Shown piece by piece: positions 1-5,864 of a DNA stretch of 9,214 nucleotides. Both the position numbers and the translations under genes were made by a program. Position 1 is the first letter of the stretch, and every line of letters starts with the position of its first letter. Below the pieces are notes generated by a model. It saw only the letters and a list, made by a program, of their open reading frames with translations, was not told where the DNA came from and did no database searches. The stretch spans positions 1 to 9,214 of the forward strand of contig JALTEO010000154.1 in NCBI GenBank assembly GCA_027073875.1. Reading direction: 5' to 3'. Source of the DNA: Bacteroidales bacterium. GTDB lineage: Bacteria > Bacteroidota > Bacteroidia > Bacteroidales > JALTDM01.

Positions 1-681
1 TAAATACCCCATATAACTAAAACTTATTCCTAATAAAATCTGGAAACTCAAAAGACTAAATGAAAATCCATTTACAGCCGCATATGTAAAGGCAGGAACA
101 TTTAAGAATATTACTGCAATATATTTCAGCCATTTCCTTTGTAATCCACTTTTTTTTATCTGTCTAATTACATAAATATTAAAAATTGGAATACAAAGTG
201 CCAAAAGTCCGAAAAGCCAAAATATTGTCATTGACGGTATTGGTTGTTTTATGTCAAGTGTGTTTATGTTTAAAATCTTTCCCGATGTATCGTCAAATAA
301 GACTTTAAAAACTCCAAATTCTTTACCATTTGAAAATTGAACCAATACAACTGTTGTAGTTGGAGGTGTGCTTTCTCCTTCAACAGTAGAAAACTTTTTT
401 TCGGATTTCATAAATGTATAGTCTAATTCTGACCCGAAGTTGTTTACAATTAGTTTTCTGAAATTCACCAATCCTAATTTCAATGTATCAACATTCGTGT
501 GTTTAGCCATTTCGTGTTCCATAGCCATATAATCAACGCATTTGTCGTAATCTTCTTTTAGTAATGTTTCAACAAATTCTTTCGTAGTGTCTTTATATTT
601 AAAAGTACTACTTATAAAGTCACAACTCGACAGTAACGAAACTGTCAAAATAATTATCAATATTTGCTTAATTCTATTCAT
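1..681 (-). CDS. Lipoprotein of unknown function with C-terminal membrane segments (3' end cut by window edge)
   Basis: I do not recognise this gene. Reading from the ATG at 681-679, the frame stays open for 227 codons to the window edge, so the C-terminus is missing. The protein starts with a lipoprotein signal peptide: MNRIKQ, a hydrophobic stretch, then lipobox LLSSC with the lipidated Cys at residue 20. Residues 26-145 are soluble and mixed helix/strand (for example TTKEFVETLLKEDYDKCVDYM, then a strand-rich part with VVLVQFSNGKEFGVFKVLF). This loosely recalls small NTF2-like or DUF3887/DUF4878-type lipoprotein domains, which is an impression only. Hydrophobic segments follow at about 151-172, 185-204 and 207-225, separated by a basic loop (RQIKKSGLQRKW). 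A lipid anchor plus several transmembrane helices is an unusual combination. The leader AAAAAAGAGAACCC is A-rich, as expected in Bacteroidota, and a TATTTTTG element lies upstream. It is 413 bases downstream of the porin gene and probably transcribed on its own. Confidence 0.8.
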   Translation of the reverse strand, partial: MNRIKQILIIILTVSLLSSCDFISSTFKYKDTTKEFVETLLKEDYDKCVDYMAMEHEMAKHTNVDTLKLGLVNFRKLIVNNFGSELDYTFMKSEKKFSTVEGESTPPTTTVVLVQFSNGKEFGVFKVLFDDTSGKILNINTLDIKQPIPSMTIFWLFGLLALCIPIFNIYVIRQIKKSGLQRKWLKYIAVIFLNVPAFTYAAVNGFSFSLLSFQILLGISFSYMGYL

Positions 682-727
682 TGGGTTCTCTTTTTTTGCA
701 TTGGTGGCAACGAATATATATAATCAC

Positions 728-735
728 CAAAAATA
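728..735 (-). promoter_or_regulatory. Candidate -7 element of the lipoprotein gene
   Basis: The minus strand reads TATTTTTG, an exact match to the Bacteroidota -7 consensus TAnnTTTG. It lies 46 bases upstream of the ATG at 681, giving a leader of roughly 40 bases. I saw no clear TTG at the usual distance upstream, so the assignment rests on the -7 box and its position. The region is very AT-rich, so a chance match is possible. Confidence 0.45.
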
Positions 736-911
736 ACTATATTTTTATTATATCCGTAAATCTTCGTTAAGAATTTTAATTTTATAGAATCATAAAGTTA
801 GCAAAAAGTTTTTTTAACCAATTTGCAGTTTTTGAGATTGTTTTATTTTCCTTTCGGATTGCAGATTTGAAAGAGCAAATTTACCACACGATATAATTCC
901 AAAAGGAATAT

Positions 912-938
912 AAAGTACCTAAAATGCCTAGAGTGCAT
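912..938. repeat. Degenerate 9-base tandem repeat, three units
   Basis: Three adjacent units read AAAGTACCT, AAAATGCCT and AGAGTGCAT, with consensus AAAGTGCCT. Similar AAAGTGCCT arrays occur between genes in other Bacteroidales (from memory). Here the array is short and decayed. Confidence 0.5.
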
Positions 939-974
939 AGAATATTACTTCTTAAATCATCATTCGGTAATCGA

Positions 975-1002
975 TATTCGACATTGTTTTAAATGACGAA
1001 TA
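975..1002. repeat. Imperfect hairpin
   Basis: TATTCG-A-CATT at 975-985 pairs with AATG-A-CGAATA at 992-1002 around a six-base loop, with a single A/A mismatch. No T-run follows on either strand, so it is not a standard intrinsic terminator. It lies about 95 bases beyond the porin stop codon and could protect the 3' end of the ispD-porin transcript. Confidence 0.45.
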
Positions 1003-1094
1003 ATGAACACCAATTAACGATTTCAGATTTTAGTAAAGCGATACAATTCCCCAAGGGATAACCTGTGCAATAGCGAGTTATCTATTTCCTGTAG

Positions 1095-2912
1095 TTAATC
1101 ATAGAATCCCCAAGAAATACCGAAACGGAATACCCGTTGTTGCATAGGGTAATTGATTGCCGTAAAATAATTCACGCCGTTCATCCCCGCATTAAGATGT
1201 TGTATCTTGAAAAAAATACGGGCACGCTTCACCTTAAAATTAAAATAAAAATCAACGAAAGGATAATCACCTATTTTCTCTGTTTGCTGGACATAGAAAT
1301 GCGACAACGCCGGAATATAACCGCGTCCGTAAAATGCGGTAAAGTAATTGACTTCTACCCCAAATTGAGCAAATAATGCCTTTTTAAAAAACCACGACTG
1401 CACATTGACCGACTGCATTGCCACAATATCGGGAAAATCAATTATATCCGATTGTGTATTTCCCTGATACAACAAATGGGTATGAAAATAAAAATGCTTG
1501 AGTGGAATCCGCAATTGTGCCGAAGCAGAATAATAAGTCATTCCTTGTGTCAACTGATTAAAGACAAGCAACGAATCAAAATACCCATATTGTTGCCACT
1601 GACGATAAACGGCATTTAACTCCAAATGATTGTTCCACAACAACAACGAAGGAGCCAGCGATAAAATCTGTTCGGTTTGCAGCGTTGTATCCAACACAAA
1701 ATTATTGGTTGTATAGTGTGCATAAAAATAATCGGGACGACGATTGAAAAAATCAACTGCCACCACTACCCTGTTCTTATTTACGGGACTCAAGACATAT
1801 TGAAATTTCCCGCTAACAGAATAGTTCCCTTGATAATAGCCCGTAAACGACTGTCGTAACCGAAGATTTGCCATCAGTCTGAGTGTGTGATAATTCCCGC
1901 CGGCAACCACCGTATTTTCAGAAAAATCGATGGAATCAATATTAGAAAAATAAGCCGACAGATTATTCTCATATCCTATGAACCAATTCGTTCTTTTACC
2001 TGACAAATTTAAGCGAACCAGATTTTTCAAATGATGCACACGAGAAGAATCATTCGTCTGTGTAGAATCAAAATTTATGGTTGAATAAAAACCGTTTGGC
2101 ACATCCGTATAAAAATGTTTTTGAGAATAATAAACAAATGTATGCGAAACAGATAGCTTTGTTTCGGAAAGCGAATCGCCCTTTATCAACAAAGGAATAT
2201 CTTGCGTTAAATTAACATTCAGATTTCGAAGTTTATTAGCTGCCACAGTTAAGTTAACAGGCACATTGACAGGAGCCAACGAAGGTCCGATATCATCTTT
2301 GCTGATAATACCGCCGTTTTCACCGGTTTTAAACTGCTGATTTTTTACTATCAAGTGAGCGACATATTTCGGTTTCTCAAAAACAGATGAAAAGACGAAC
2401 GATGAAAATTTTGATTTCTGATTGGCATAAATTCCATCGGAAGCATATAAATGATAATCAATGGCAAAATTCCAAAACGGTTTTATATTCTGTGTATGCA
2501 AAACACTCACTGACTGTAGATTATTATCCTTTGACCCGTTGGTAAAATAAAAAACATTCGTGTAAAAGTTCTTAGTATTGTAGAATCTCACAGCATTGTC
2601 GTCAGTCAAATAATCATTAAAAGCCGCATTCAAAAAATTGCTATGCTGCGGACACGACAAAAACAAATCATACACAGGAGAAGATAAATTCCCTGTACTG
2701 CCTGTCATCAGAAAGTTTTTTCGATAAACCGGATTAAAAACCTGAAAATCATTCACTGCCGTATCAATAACCACCGTATCTTTTTGATAAAAATCGTTAT
2801 ACTGCCAAGCATATATACCTGTATCAGTCGTATCTTTTTCGGGCAACGAATCATTTTGTGCCAATAGCGACACTGAAAAAAATAACAATATATGAAAAAG
2901 TAAGATTCTCAA
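1095..2912 (-). CDS. Putative outer-membrane porin (Porin_10-like beta-barrel protein)
   Basis: A 605-residue protein beginning with a Sec signal peptide (MRILLFHILLFFSVSLLAQ, cleavage probably after the AQ near residue 19). A polar N-terminal segment follows (NDSLPEKDTTDTG), then many alternating aromatic/polar strands typical of a large outer-membrane beta-barrel. The last strand, FRFGISWGFYD, is rich in aromatics. Conserved-looking landmarks are the GNLSSP motif near residue 73, YNTKNFYTNVFYFTNGS, HTQNIKPFWNF, and GIYANQKS. This pattern matches the Bacteroidota 'putative porin' family (Pfam Porin_10, recalled and not searched). The transported substrate is unknown. The start is a TTG at 2912-2910 that overlaps the ispD TGA stop (sequence TTGA). 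The next in-frame Met, near residue 69, would remove the signal peptide, so TTG is the only sensible start. Translation is probably coupled to ispD. The stop is TAA at 1097-1095. Confidence 0.88.
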   Translation of the reverse strand: MRILLFHILLFFSVSLLAQNDSLPEKDTTDTGIYAWQYNDFYQKDTVVIDTAVNDFQVFNPVYRKNFLMTGSTGNLSSPVYDLFLSCPQHSNFLNAAFNDYLTDDNAVRFYNTKNFYTNVFYFTNGSKDNNLQSVSVLHTQNIKPFWNFAIDYHLYASDGIYANQKSKFSSFVFSSVFEKPKYVAHLIVKNQQFKTGENGGIISKDDIGPSLAPVNVPVNLTVAANKLRNLNVNLTQDIPLLIKGDSLSETKLSVSHTFVYYSQKHFYTDVPNGFYSTINFDSTQTNDSSRVHHLKNLVRLNLSGKRTNWFIGYENNLSAYFSNIDSIDFSENTVVAGGNYHTLRLMANLRLRQSFTGYYQGNYSVSGKFQYVLSPVNKNRVVVAVDFFNRRPDYFYAHYTTNNFVLDTTLQTEQILSLAPSLLLWNNHLELNAVYRQWQQYGYFDSLLVFNQLTQGMTYYSASAQLRIPLKHFYFHTHLLYQGNTQSDIIDFPDIVAMQSVNVQSWFFKKALFAQFGVEVNYFTAFYGRGYIPALSHFYVQQTEKIGDYPFVDFYFNFKVKRARIFFKIQHLNAGMNGVNYFTAINYPMQQRVFRFGISWGFYD

Positions 2913-3592
2913 CGGTTTTTCATTTTTGACAAATAAAACTCGGCAAGTTCCATATCTGCCTGTGTTGTTATTTTAATATTTTTCTGTTCACCTTGAACAA
3001 ACTTAATATCAACACCTGTTTTTTCAACTACCGAGGCATCATCGGTAAACGCTTCGGAAAATGGTTGAGCATATGCTTCTTTCAATATACCTAAATCAAA
3101 TCCTTGCGGTGTCTGAACAGTTACAAAACGATTTCTGTCGGCATAGCGAACAGTGTTAGTTTCCGATTTTTCACGAATAGATGAAGTCAAAGGTAAAACG
3201 GGAATAACCGCTTTTTCGGCTTTTGCAGTTTCAAAGATTGTTTTTATCAGTTCTGTAGAAACCAGTGGTCTCACACCGTCGTGCACCAAGACAACACCAT
3301 TATTATCCGAAATAATATCCAACGCATTTTTGACTGAAAAAAAACGGCTTTCGCCCCCCGCAACCAAGACAGGGAAACGAGAAAAACGATACTGATCGGC
3401 TAAAATATTCCATTCATCGAAATATGCCTCAGGCAAAACTAATAAAACGGTTATTTGGCTGTCGAAGCTATAAAATTTATCCAGCGTATGCATCAAGACG
3501 GGCTTATGTCCCAATGGCAAAAATTGCTTGGGCACATCTGTCCCCATTCGTTTCCCAACACCTCCGGCAACAATAACAGCATATCGCTTCAT
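2909..3592 (-). CDS. ispD: 2-C-methyl-D-erythritol 4-phosphate cytidylyltransferase
   Basis: Third enzyme of the non-mevalonate (MEP) isoprenoid pathway. It joins CTP and 2-C-methyl-D-erythritol 4-phosphate to give CDP-methylerythritol in the cytoplasm. At 227 residues it has the usual family length. Family motifs appear in order: the nucleotide-binding loop VAGGVGKRMG (8-17) with VPKQF (20-24), carrying the expected Arg15 and Lys22; GGESRFFSV (79-87); VHDGVRPLV (103-111) with the metal-binding Asp105; TPQGF (161-165); FTDDASVVE (182-190); and NIKITTQADMELAE near the C-terminus. It starts at ATG 3592-3590 after an A-rich leader, with a TAAATTTG promoter box just upstream. It overlaps the downstream porin start by four bases and is the first gene of that unit. 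No linked MEP gene (for example ispF) is visible here. Confidence 0.96.
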   Translation of the reverse strand: MKRYAVIVAGGVGKRMGTDVPKQFLPLGHKPVLMHTLDKFYSFDSQITVLLVLPEAYFDEWNILADQYRFSRFPVLVAGGESRFFSVKNALDIISDNNGVVLVHDGVRPLVSTELIKTIFETAKAEKAVIPVLPLTSSIREKSETNTVRYADRNRFVTVQTPQGFDLGILKEAYAQPFSEAFTDDASVVEKTGVDIKFVQGEQKNIKITTQADMELAEFYLSKMKNR

Positions 3593-3605
3593 ACAAAAAT
3601 TAATG

Positions 3606-3613
3606 CAAATTTA
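3606..3613 (-). promoter_or_regulatory. Candidate -7 element of the ispD-porin unit
   Basis: The minus strand reads TAAATTTG, an exact TAnnTTTG match, 13 bases upstream of the ispD ATG. Transcription would start only a few bases before the start codon, giving a very short leader. No clear TTG was seen 17-23 bases upstream. A promoter is expected here because the neighbouring gene is divergent. Confidence 0.55.
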
Positions 3614-3664
3614 CAGGGACGAAATTACTAAAAACTTGAGTTCGGTATAAGTATTTTCACCGAT

Positions 3665-3697
3665 TTGTCCCGTATTCAGAAAAATTCCTTATTTTTG
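3665..3697 (+). promoter_or_regulatory. Promoter of the cold-shock-domain gene
   Basis: TTG at 3665-3667 (within TTTG) is followed after 22 bases by TATTTTTG at 3690-3697. This fits the Bacteroidota TTG-N(17-23)-TAnnTTTG promoter. The expected transcript has an AT-only-like leader of about 15-20 bases before the ATG at 3721, with the A-rich sequence AAAATAAGATAAAATAA in place of a Shine-Dalgarno site. Confidence 0.65.
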
Positions 3698-3720
3698 TTT
3701 CTCAAAATAAGATAAAATAA

Positions 3721-4167
3721 ATGGCAAAATCACAACAATCGTTTTTAAAGAAAGAAAAAGAAAAAGCTCGTTTAAAAAAACGGAAAGATAAACTGGAAAA
3801 AAAACAAGCCCGTAAAGCACAACAAGAAGAAAAAGGTCACGATGATATGATTGCCTATGTTGACGAATTCGGTAATCCCACCGATACACCACCCGACCCG
3901 ACAAAGAAAAAAAAGATTGATGCTTCGGATATTGAAATTAGCATTCCGAAAAAAGAAAAGGTACAGACCGATGTCATTCACCACGGAAAAGTTGAATTTT
4001 TCAACACATCAAAAGGATACGGATTCATTAAAGACAAAGACACACAAGAAAGTTATTTTGTCCATATTAACGGCTGTATTGATGATATAGCAGATGGCGA
4101 TAAAGTTAATTTTGAGTTGGAACGCGGTGCTAAAGGATTCAATGCTGTTAAGGTAAAAAAAGATTAA
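3721..4167 (+). CDS. Cold-shock-domain nucleic-acid-binding protein with lysine-rich N-terminus
   Basis: A 148-residue protein of two parts. Residues 1-39 are a highly charged, probably helical Lys/Arg/Glu/Gln segment (KKEKEKARLKKRKDKLEKKQ). A conserved-looking linker follows with DDMIAYVDEFGNPTDTPPDP (41-60) and a second lysine cluster. Residues 88-146 form a cold-shock domain (OB fold): HHGKVEFFNTSKGYGFIKD contains RNP1 (KGYGFI, 98-103), and YFVHI (112-116) is RNP2, both carrying the aromatic residues that stack on single-stranded RNA or DNA. It ends in the typical AVKVKK. From memory this architecture, including the MIAYVDE...TPPDP linker, is common in Bacteroidota and much longer than the 65-70-residue Csp proteins of other bacteria. 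The likely role is RNA chaperone or ribosome/RNA-associated factor; the exact role is unknown. It has its own promoter and is monocistronic by position. Confidence 0.9.
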   Translation: MAKSQQSFLKKEKEKARLKKRKDKLEKKQARKAQQEEKGHDDMIAYVDEFGNPTDTPPDPTKKKKIDASDIEISIPKKEKVQTDVIHHGKVEFFNTSKGYGFIKDKDTQESYFVHINGCIDDIADGDKVNFELERGAKGFNAVKVKKD

Positions 4168-4204
4168 CCTATTTTCATCTGTTTATATTTAATTCAAAAA
4201 TGTC

Positions 4205-4217
4205 GCTCCTACGGAGC
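4205..4217. repeat. GCTCC-TAC-GGAGC hairpin, probable dispersed repeat
   Basis: A perfect five-base-pair stem with a three-base loop, 37 bases after the cold-shock gene. Preceded by ATGTC and followed by a T/G-rich tract, it matches from memory a 'CGCTCCTACGGAGC' element scattered between Bacteroidota genes. It could help end the cold-shock transcript, but the following tract (CTTTGTATTTGTTTTC) is not a clean T-run. Confidence 0.5.
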
Positions 4218-4245
4218 TGCCTTTGTATTTGTTTTCTTCTACAAA

Positions 4246-4263
4246 ACCACCAAATTTGTTGGT
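4246..4263. repeat. Near-perfect 18-base palindrome
   Basis: ACCACCAAATTTGTTGGT has eight of nine symmetrical pairs, with one C/T mismatch at the fifth position. It could be a dimeric-regulator site or part of the same repeat as the neighbouring hairpin. Nothing shows which. Confidence 0.4.
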
Positions 4264-4340
4264 ATTTCTTAATAGTAGAAAATTCCGTGAATTTTGGGGG
4301 TTAATAATGTTTAAGTTTATTTTTTTCATTCGTAATTCCT

Positions 4341-4362
4341 GCCAAAGGCATCCCCTTGGGAT
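4341..4362. repeat. Two adjacent short hairpins
   Basis: GCC-AAA-GGC (4341-4349) is followed directly by ATCCC-CTT-GGGAT (4350-4362), both with perfect stems. The second resembles TTCCCCAAGGGATAA at 1047-1061. Probably remnants of a dispersed palindromic repeat. Confidence 0.45.
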
Positions 4363-4449
4363 AATTGACAATTTGTAATTAATAAACACTCTATATACTC
4401 CAATTTTAGGCACTTTACAATGTATTAATAGACCGGTTCATAATAGTTA

Positions 4450-4498
4450 CTGCCGACTGAGGACTGAGGACTGCCGACTGAGGACTGCCAACTACCAA
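4450..4498. repeat. GC-rich heptamer array, seven units
   Basis: Seven tandem 7-base units without gaps: CTGCCGA, CTGAGGA, CTGAGGA, CTGCCGA, CTGAGGA, CTGCCAA, CTACCAA. Units 1-2 and 4-5 suggest duplication of a two- or three-unit block. The array contrasts with the AT-rich flanks. Such arrays can change length by strand slippage. Confidence 0.85.
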
Positions 4499-4502
4499 CG
4501 AC

Positions 4503-4530
4503 ATAATTCGTAATTGATAATTCATAATTA
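4503..4530. repeat. AT-rich heptamer array, four units
   Basis: Four tandem 7-base units: ATAATTC, GTAATTG, ATAATTC, ATAATTA. It can also be read as two 14-base units differing at two positions. It begins four bases after the GC-rich heptamer array and has the same period but a different sequence. Confidence 0.65.
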
Positions 4531-4617
4531 ATCTTTGTGTGTTTTAAATTAATCATAAATGTTTCATTTTACCCTAAACTTTCTTTTTTTTAGAAAATTC
4601 TATAAATTTCCGGATTA

Positions 4618-4646
4618 ATTGTAAATTGTAAAATTGTAAATTGTAA
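4618..4646. repeat. ATTGTAA heptamer array, four units
   Basis: Four copies of ATTGTAA at 4618-4624, 4625-4631, 4633-4639 and 4640-4646, with one extra A between the second and third. The array supplies the TTG that serves as the best upstream promoter element of purM, so a change in copy number could alter promoter spacing. Confidence 0.8.
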
Positions 4647-4666
4647 ACTATAAAGAATTATCTTTG
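4634..4666 (+). promoter_or_regulatory. Probable promoter of the purM-prfA(-pyrF) cluster
   Basis: TATCTTTG at 4659-4666 matches TAnnTTTG exactly. The TTG at 4634-4636 lies 22 bases before it, within the accepted 17-23 range; the next TTG (4641-4643) is only 15 away. The ATG at 4684 follows 17 bases after the -7 box, giving a short leader. The upstream element lies inside the ATTGTAA array. Confidence 0.6.
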
Positions 4667-4683
4667 CAGTCAGAATTAATCGT

Positions 4684-5862
4684 ATGACTTCAAACAGATA
4701 CCAACAACGCGGTGTTTCAGCAAAGAAAGAAGATGTCCACCAAGCCATTAAACACTTGGACAAAGGACTTTTTCCTAATGCCTTTGCCAAGATTCTGCCC
4801 GATATAACAGGTAACGATAAAAACTTCTGTAATATTATGCACGCCGACGGTGCAGGCACAAAATCGTCACTAGCATACGCTTACTGGAAAGAAACAGGTG
4901 ATTTATCCGTATGGAAAGGCATTGCCCAAGATGCTATTGTGATGAATATTGACGATTTGCTATGCGTTGGTGCTACCGATAATTTTGTTTTATCATCTAC
5001 CATTGGCAGAAACAAGCATCTTATTCCGGGCGAAGTAATTGCGGCTATTATCAACGGCACACAAGAATTTGCTGATGAAATGGCATCTTACGGTATCCAC
5101 ATTGAATTAGCCGGTGGTGAGACTGCCGATGTCGGCGATTTGGTAAAAACTATCATTGTTGATTCTACCGTATTTGCCCGTATGCCAAGGAATCAAGTCA
5201 TTGACAACAGTAAAATTCAAGCAGATAATGTTATTGTAGGTTTGGCTTCGTTTGGACAAGCAACTTACGAAACCGCATACAATAGCGGAATGGGCAGTAA
5301 CGGATTGACTTCTGCACGACACGATGTATTCAACAAAACCATTGCGGGAAAATATCCGGAAACTTATGATAATCTGACTGATACAGAATTTGTTTATTCG
5401 GGGAAATATGGACTTACCGATACGGTAACCGTTGACGAACAGGAAATTCCAATAGGCAAGTTTGTCCTCTCTCCTACACGGACATACGCACCTGTTATCA
5501 CAGCAATATTAAAAAAATACCGGTCACAAATAAACGGGATGATTCATTGCACCGGCGGTGCACAGACCAAAATCCTTAATTTTTTACCCGAAGGACTAAG
5601 CGTAGTCAAAGACAATTTATTTGACACGCCGCTGTTATTCAAAATTATTCAGGAAACATCAGGAACCGACTGGAAAGAAATGTATCAAGTTTTCAATATG
5701 GGACACCGGATGGAAATAATTACCGATAACGATACAGCAAAAGAAATTATCGGTTTGAGCAACAATTTTAATATTGAAGCACAAATCATCGGGAAAATTG
5801 AAAACGGCAAAAACGATTTACTGATACAATCACCTTACGGAAAATTTATTTACACAAGATAA
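4684..5862 (+). CDS. purM: Phosphoribosylformylglycinamidine cyclo-ligase (AIR synthase)
   Basis: Purine synthesis enzyme that closes the imidazole ring of formylglycinamidine ribonucleotide using ATP, giving aminoimidazole ribonucleotide. At 392 residues it is longer than the roughly 345-residue proteobacterial enzyme, as expected for the Bacteroidota form. Family landmarks in order: YQQRGVSAKKEDVHQAI at the N-terminus; HADGAGTK (53-60, nucleotide-binding); QDAIVMNIDDLLCVGA (82-97), matching the conserved ND(L) region; AGGETAD (143-149); GLASFGQ (186-192); SNGLTSARH (205-213); LSPTRTYAPV (262-271); HCTGGAQTKILNFLP (288-302); FNMGHRMEI (337-345). The extra length is partly in residues 214-261, between SNGLTSARH and LSPTR. 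The start ATG follows a promoter with a short leader. The TAA stop is two bases before prfA, so the two genes are almost certainly co-transcribed and perhaps translationally coupled. Confidence 0.94.
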   Translation: MTSNRYQQRGVSAKKEDVHQAIKHLDKGLFPNAFAKILPDITGNDKNFCNIMHADGAGTKSSLAYAYWKETGDLSVWKGIAQDAIVMNIDDLLCVGATDNFVLSSTIGRNKHLIPGEVIAAIINGTQEFADEMASYGIHIELAGGETADVGDLVKTIIVDSTVFARMPRNQVIDNSKIQADNVIVGLASFGQATYETAYNSGMGSNGLTSARHDVFNKTIAGKYPETYDNLTDTEFVYSGKYGLTDTVTVDEQEIPIGKFVLSPTRTYAPVITAILKKYRSQINGMIHCTGGAQTKILNFLPEGLSVVKDNLFDTPLLFKIIQETSGTDWKEMYQVFNMGHRMEIITDNDTAKEIIGLSNNFNIEAQIIGKIENGKNDLLIQSPYGKFIYTR

Positions 5863-5864
5863 TT

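Larger units (their letters stand above)
889..1059. repeat. Pair of imperfect 21-base direct repeats (889-909 and 1039-1059)
   Basis: The two copies start 150 bases apart and share 17 of 21 positions: CGATA, one variable base, AATTCC, two variable bases, AAGG, one variable base, ATA. Each carries a small inverted repeat: ATTCC-AAAA-GGAAT at 896-909 and TCCC-CAA-GGGA at 1048-1058. Function unknown. They may be remnants of a dispersed palindromic element or a pair of protein-binding sites. Confidence 0.4.
682..1094. other. Non-coding gap between porin and lipoprotein genes
   Basis: No plausible gene on either strand. This AT-rich stretch holds the lipoprotein promoter candidate near 728-735, a degenerate 9-base tandem repeat at 912-938, a hairpin at 975-1002, and a pair of 21-base imperfect direct repeats at 889-909 and 1039-1059. 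No stem followed by a T-run on the minus strand was found, so the terminator of the ispD-porin unit is not identified. Confidence 0.6.
4168..4683. other. 516-base non-coding, repeat-filled region
   Basis: No believable gene on either strand. From left to right: a GCTCC-TAC-GGAGC hairpin (4205-4217), an 18-base near-palindrome (4246-4263), two adjacent small hairpins (4341-4362), a GC-rich heptamer array (4450-4498), an AT-rich heptamer array (4503-4530), and a third heptamer array (4618-4646) leading into the purM promoter. TTCGTAATT occurs at 4329-4337 as CATTCGTAATT and again at 4507-4515, suggesting several generations of decayed repeats. Confidence 0.65.

Noticed and set aside
690..715. 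Integron attC-like site (CATTGGTGGCAACG) upstream of the lipoprotein gene
   Set aside because: Only one short stretch was seen, with no partner site and no integrase in the window.
1137..1859. Plus-strand short frames inside the porin gene
   Set aside because: They are antisense to a well-supported long gene and show no protein-like features or start signals.
4189..4413. Minus-strand 74-codon frame in the non-coding region before purM
   Set aside because: It runs through hairpin repeats, has no recognisable domain, and its C-terminal part (FVEENKYKGSSVGATFLN) is translated repeat DNA.
4450..4498. CRISPR array
   Set aside because: The units are contiguous 7-base repeats with no spacers.
4530..4537. 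Possible second purM promoter box (AATCTTTG)
   Set aside because: It has one mismatch in the conserved TA and lies about 147 bases before the ATG, whereas an exact box is present at 4659-4666.
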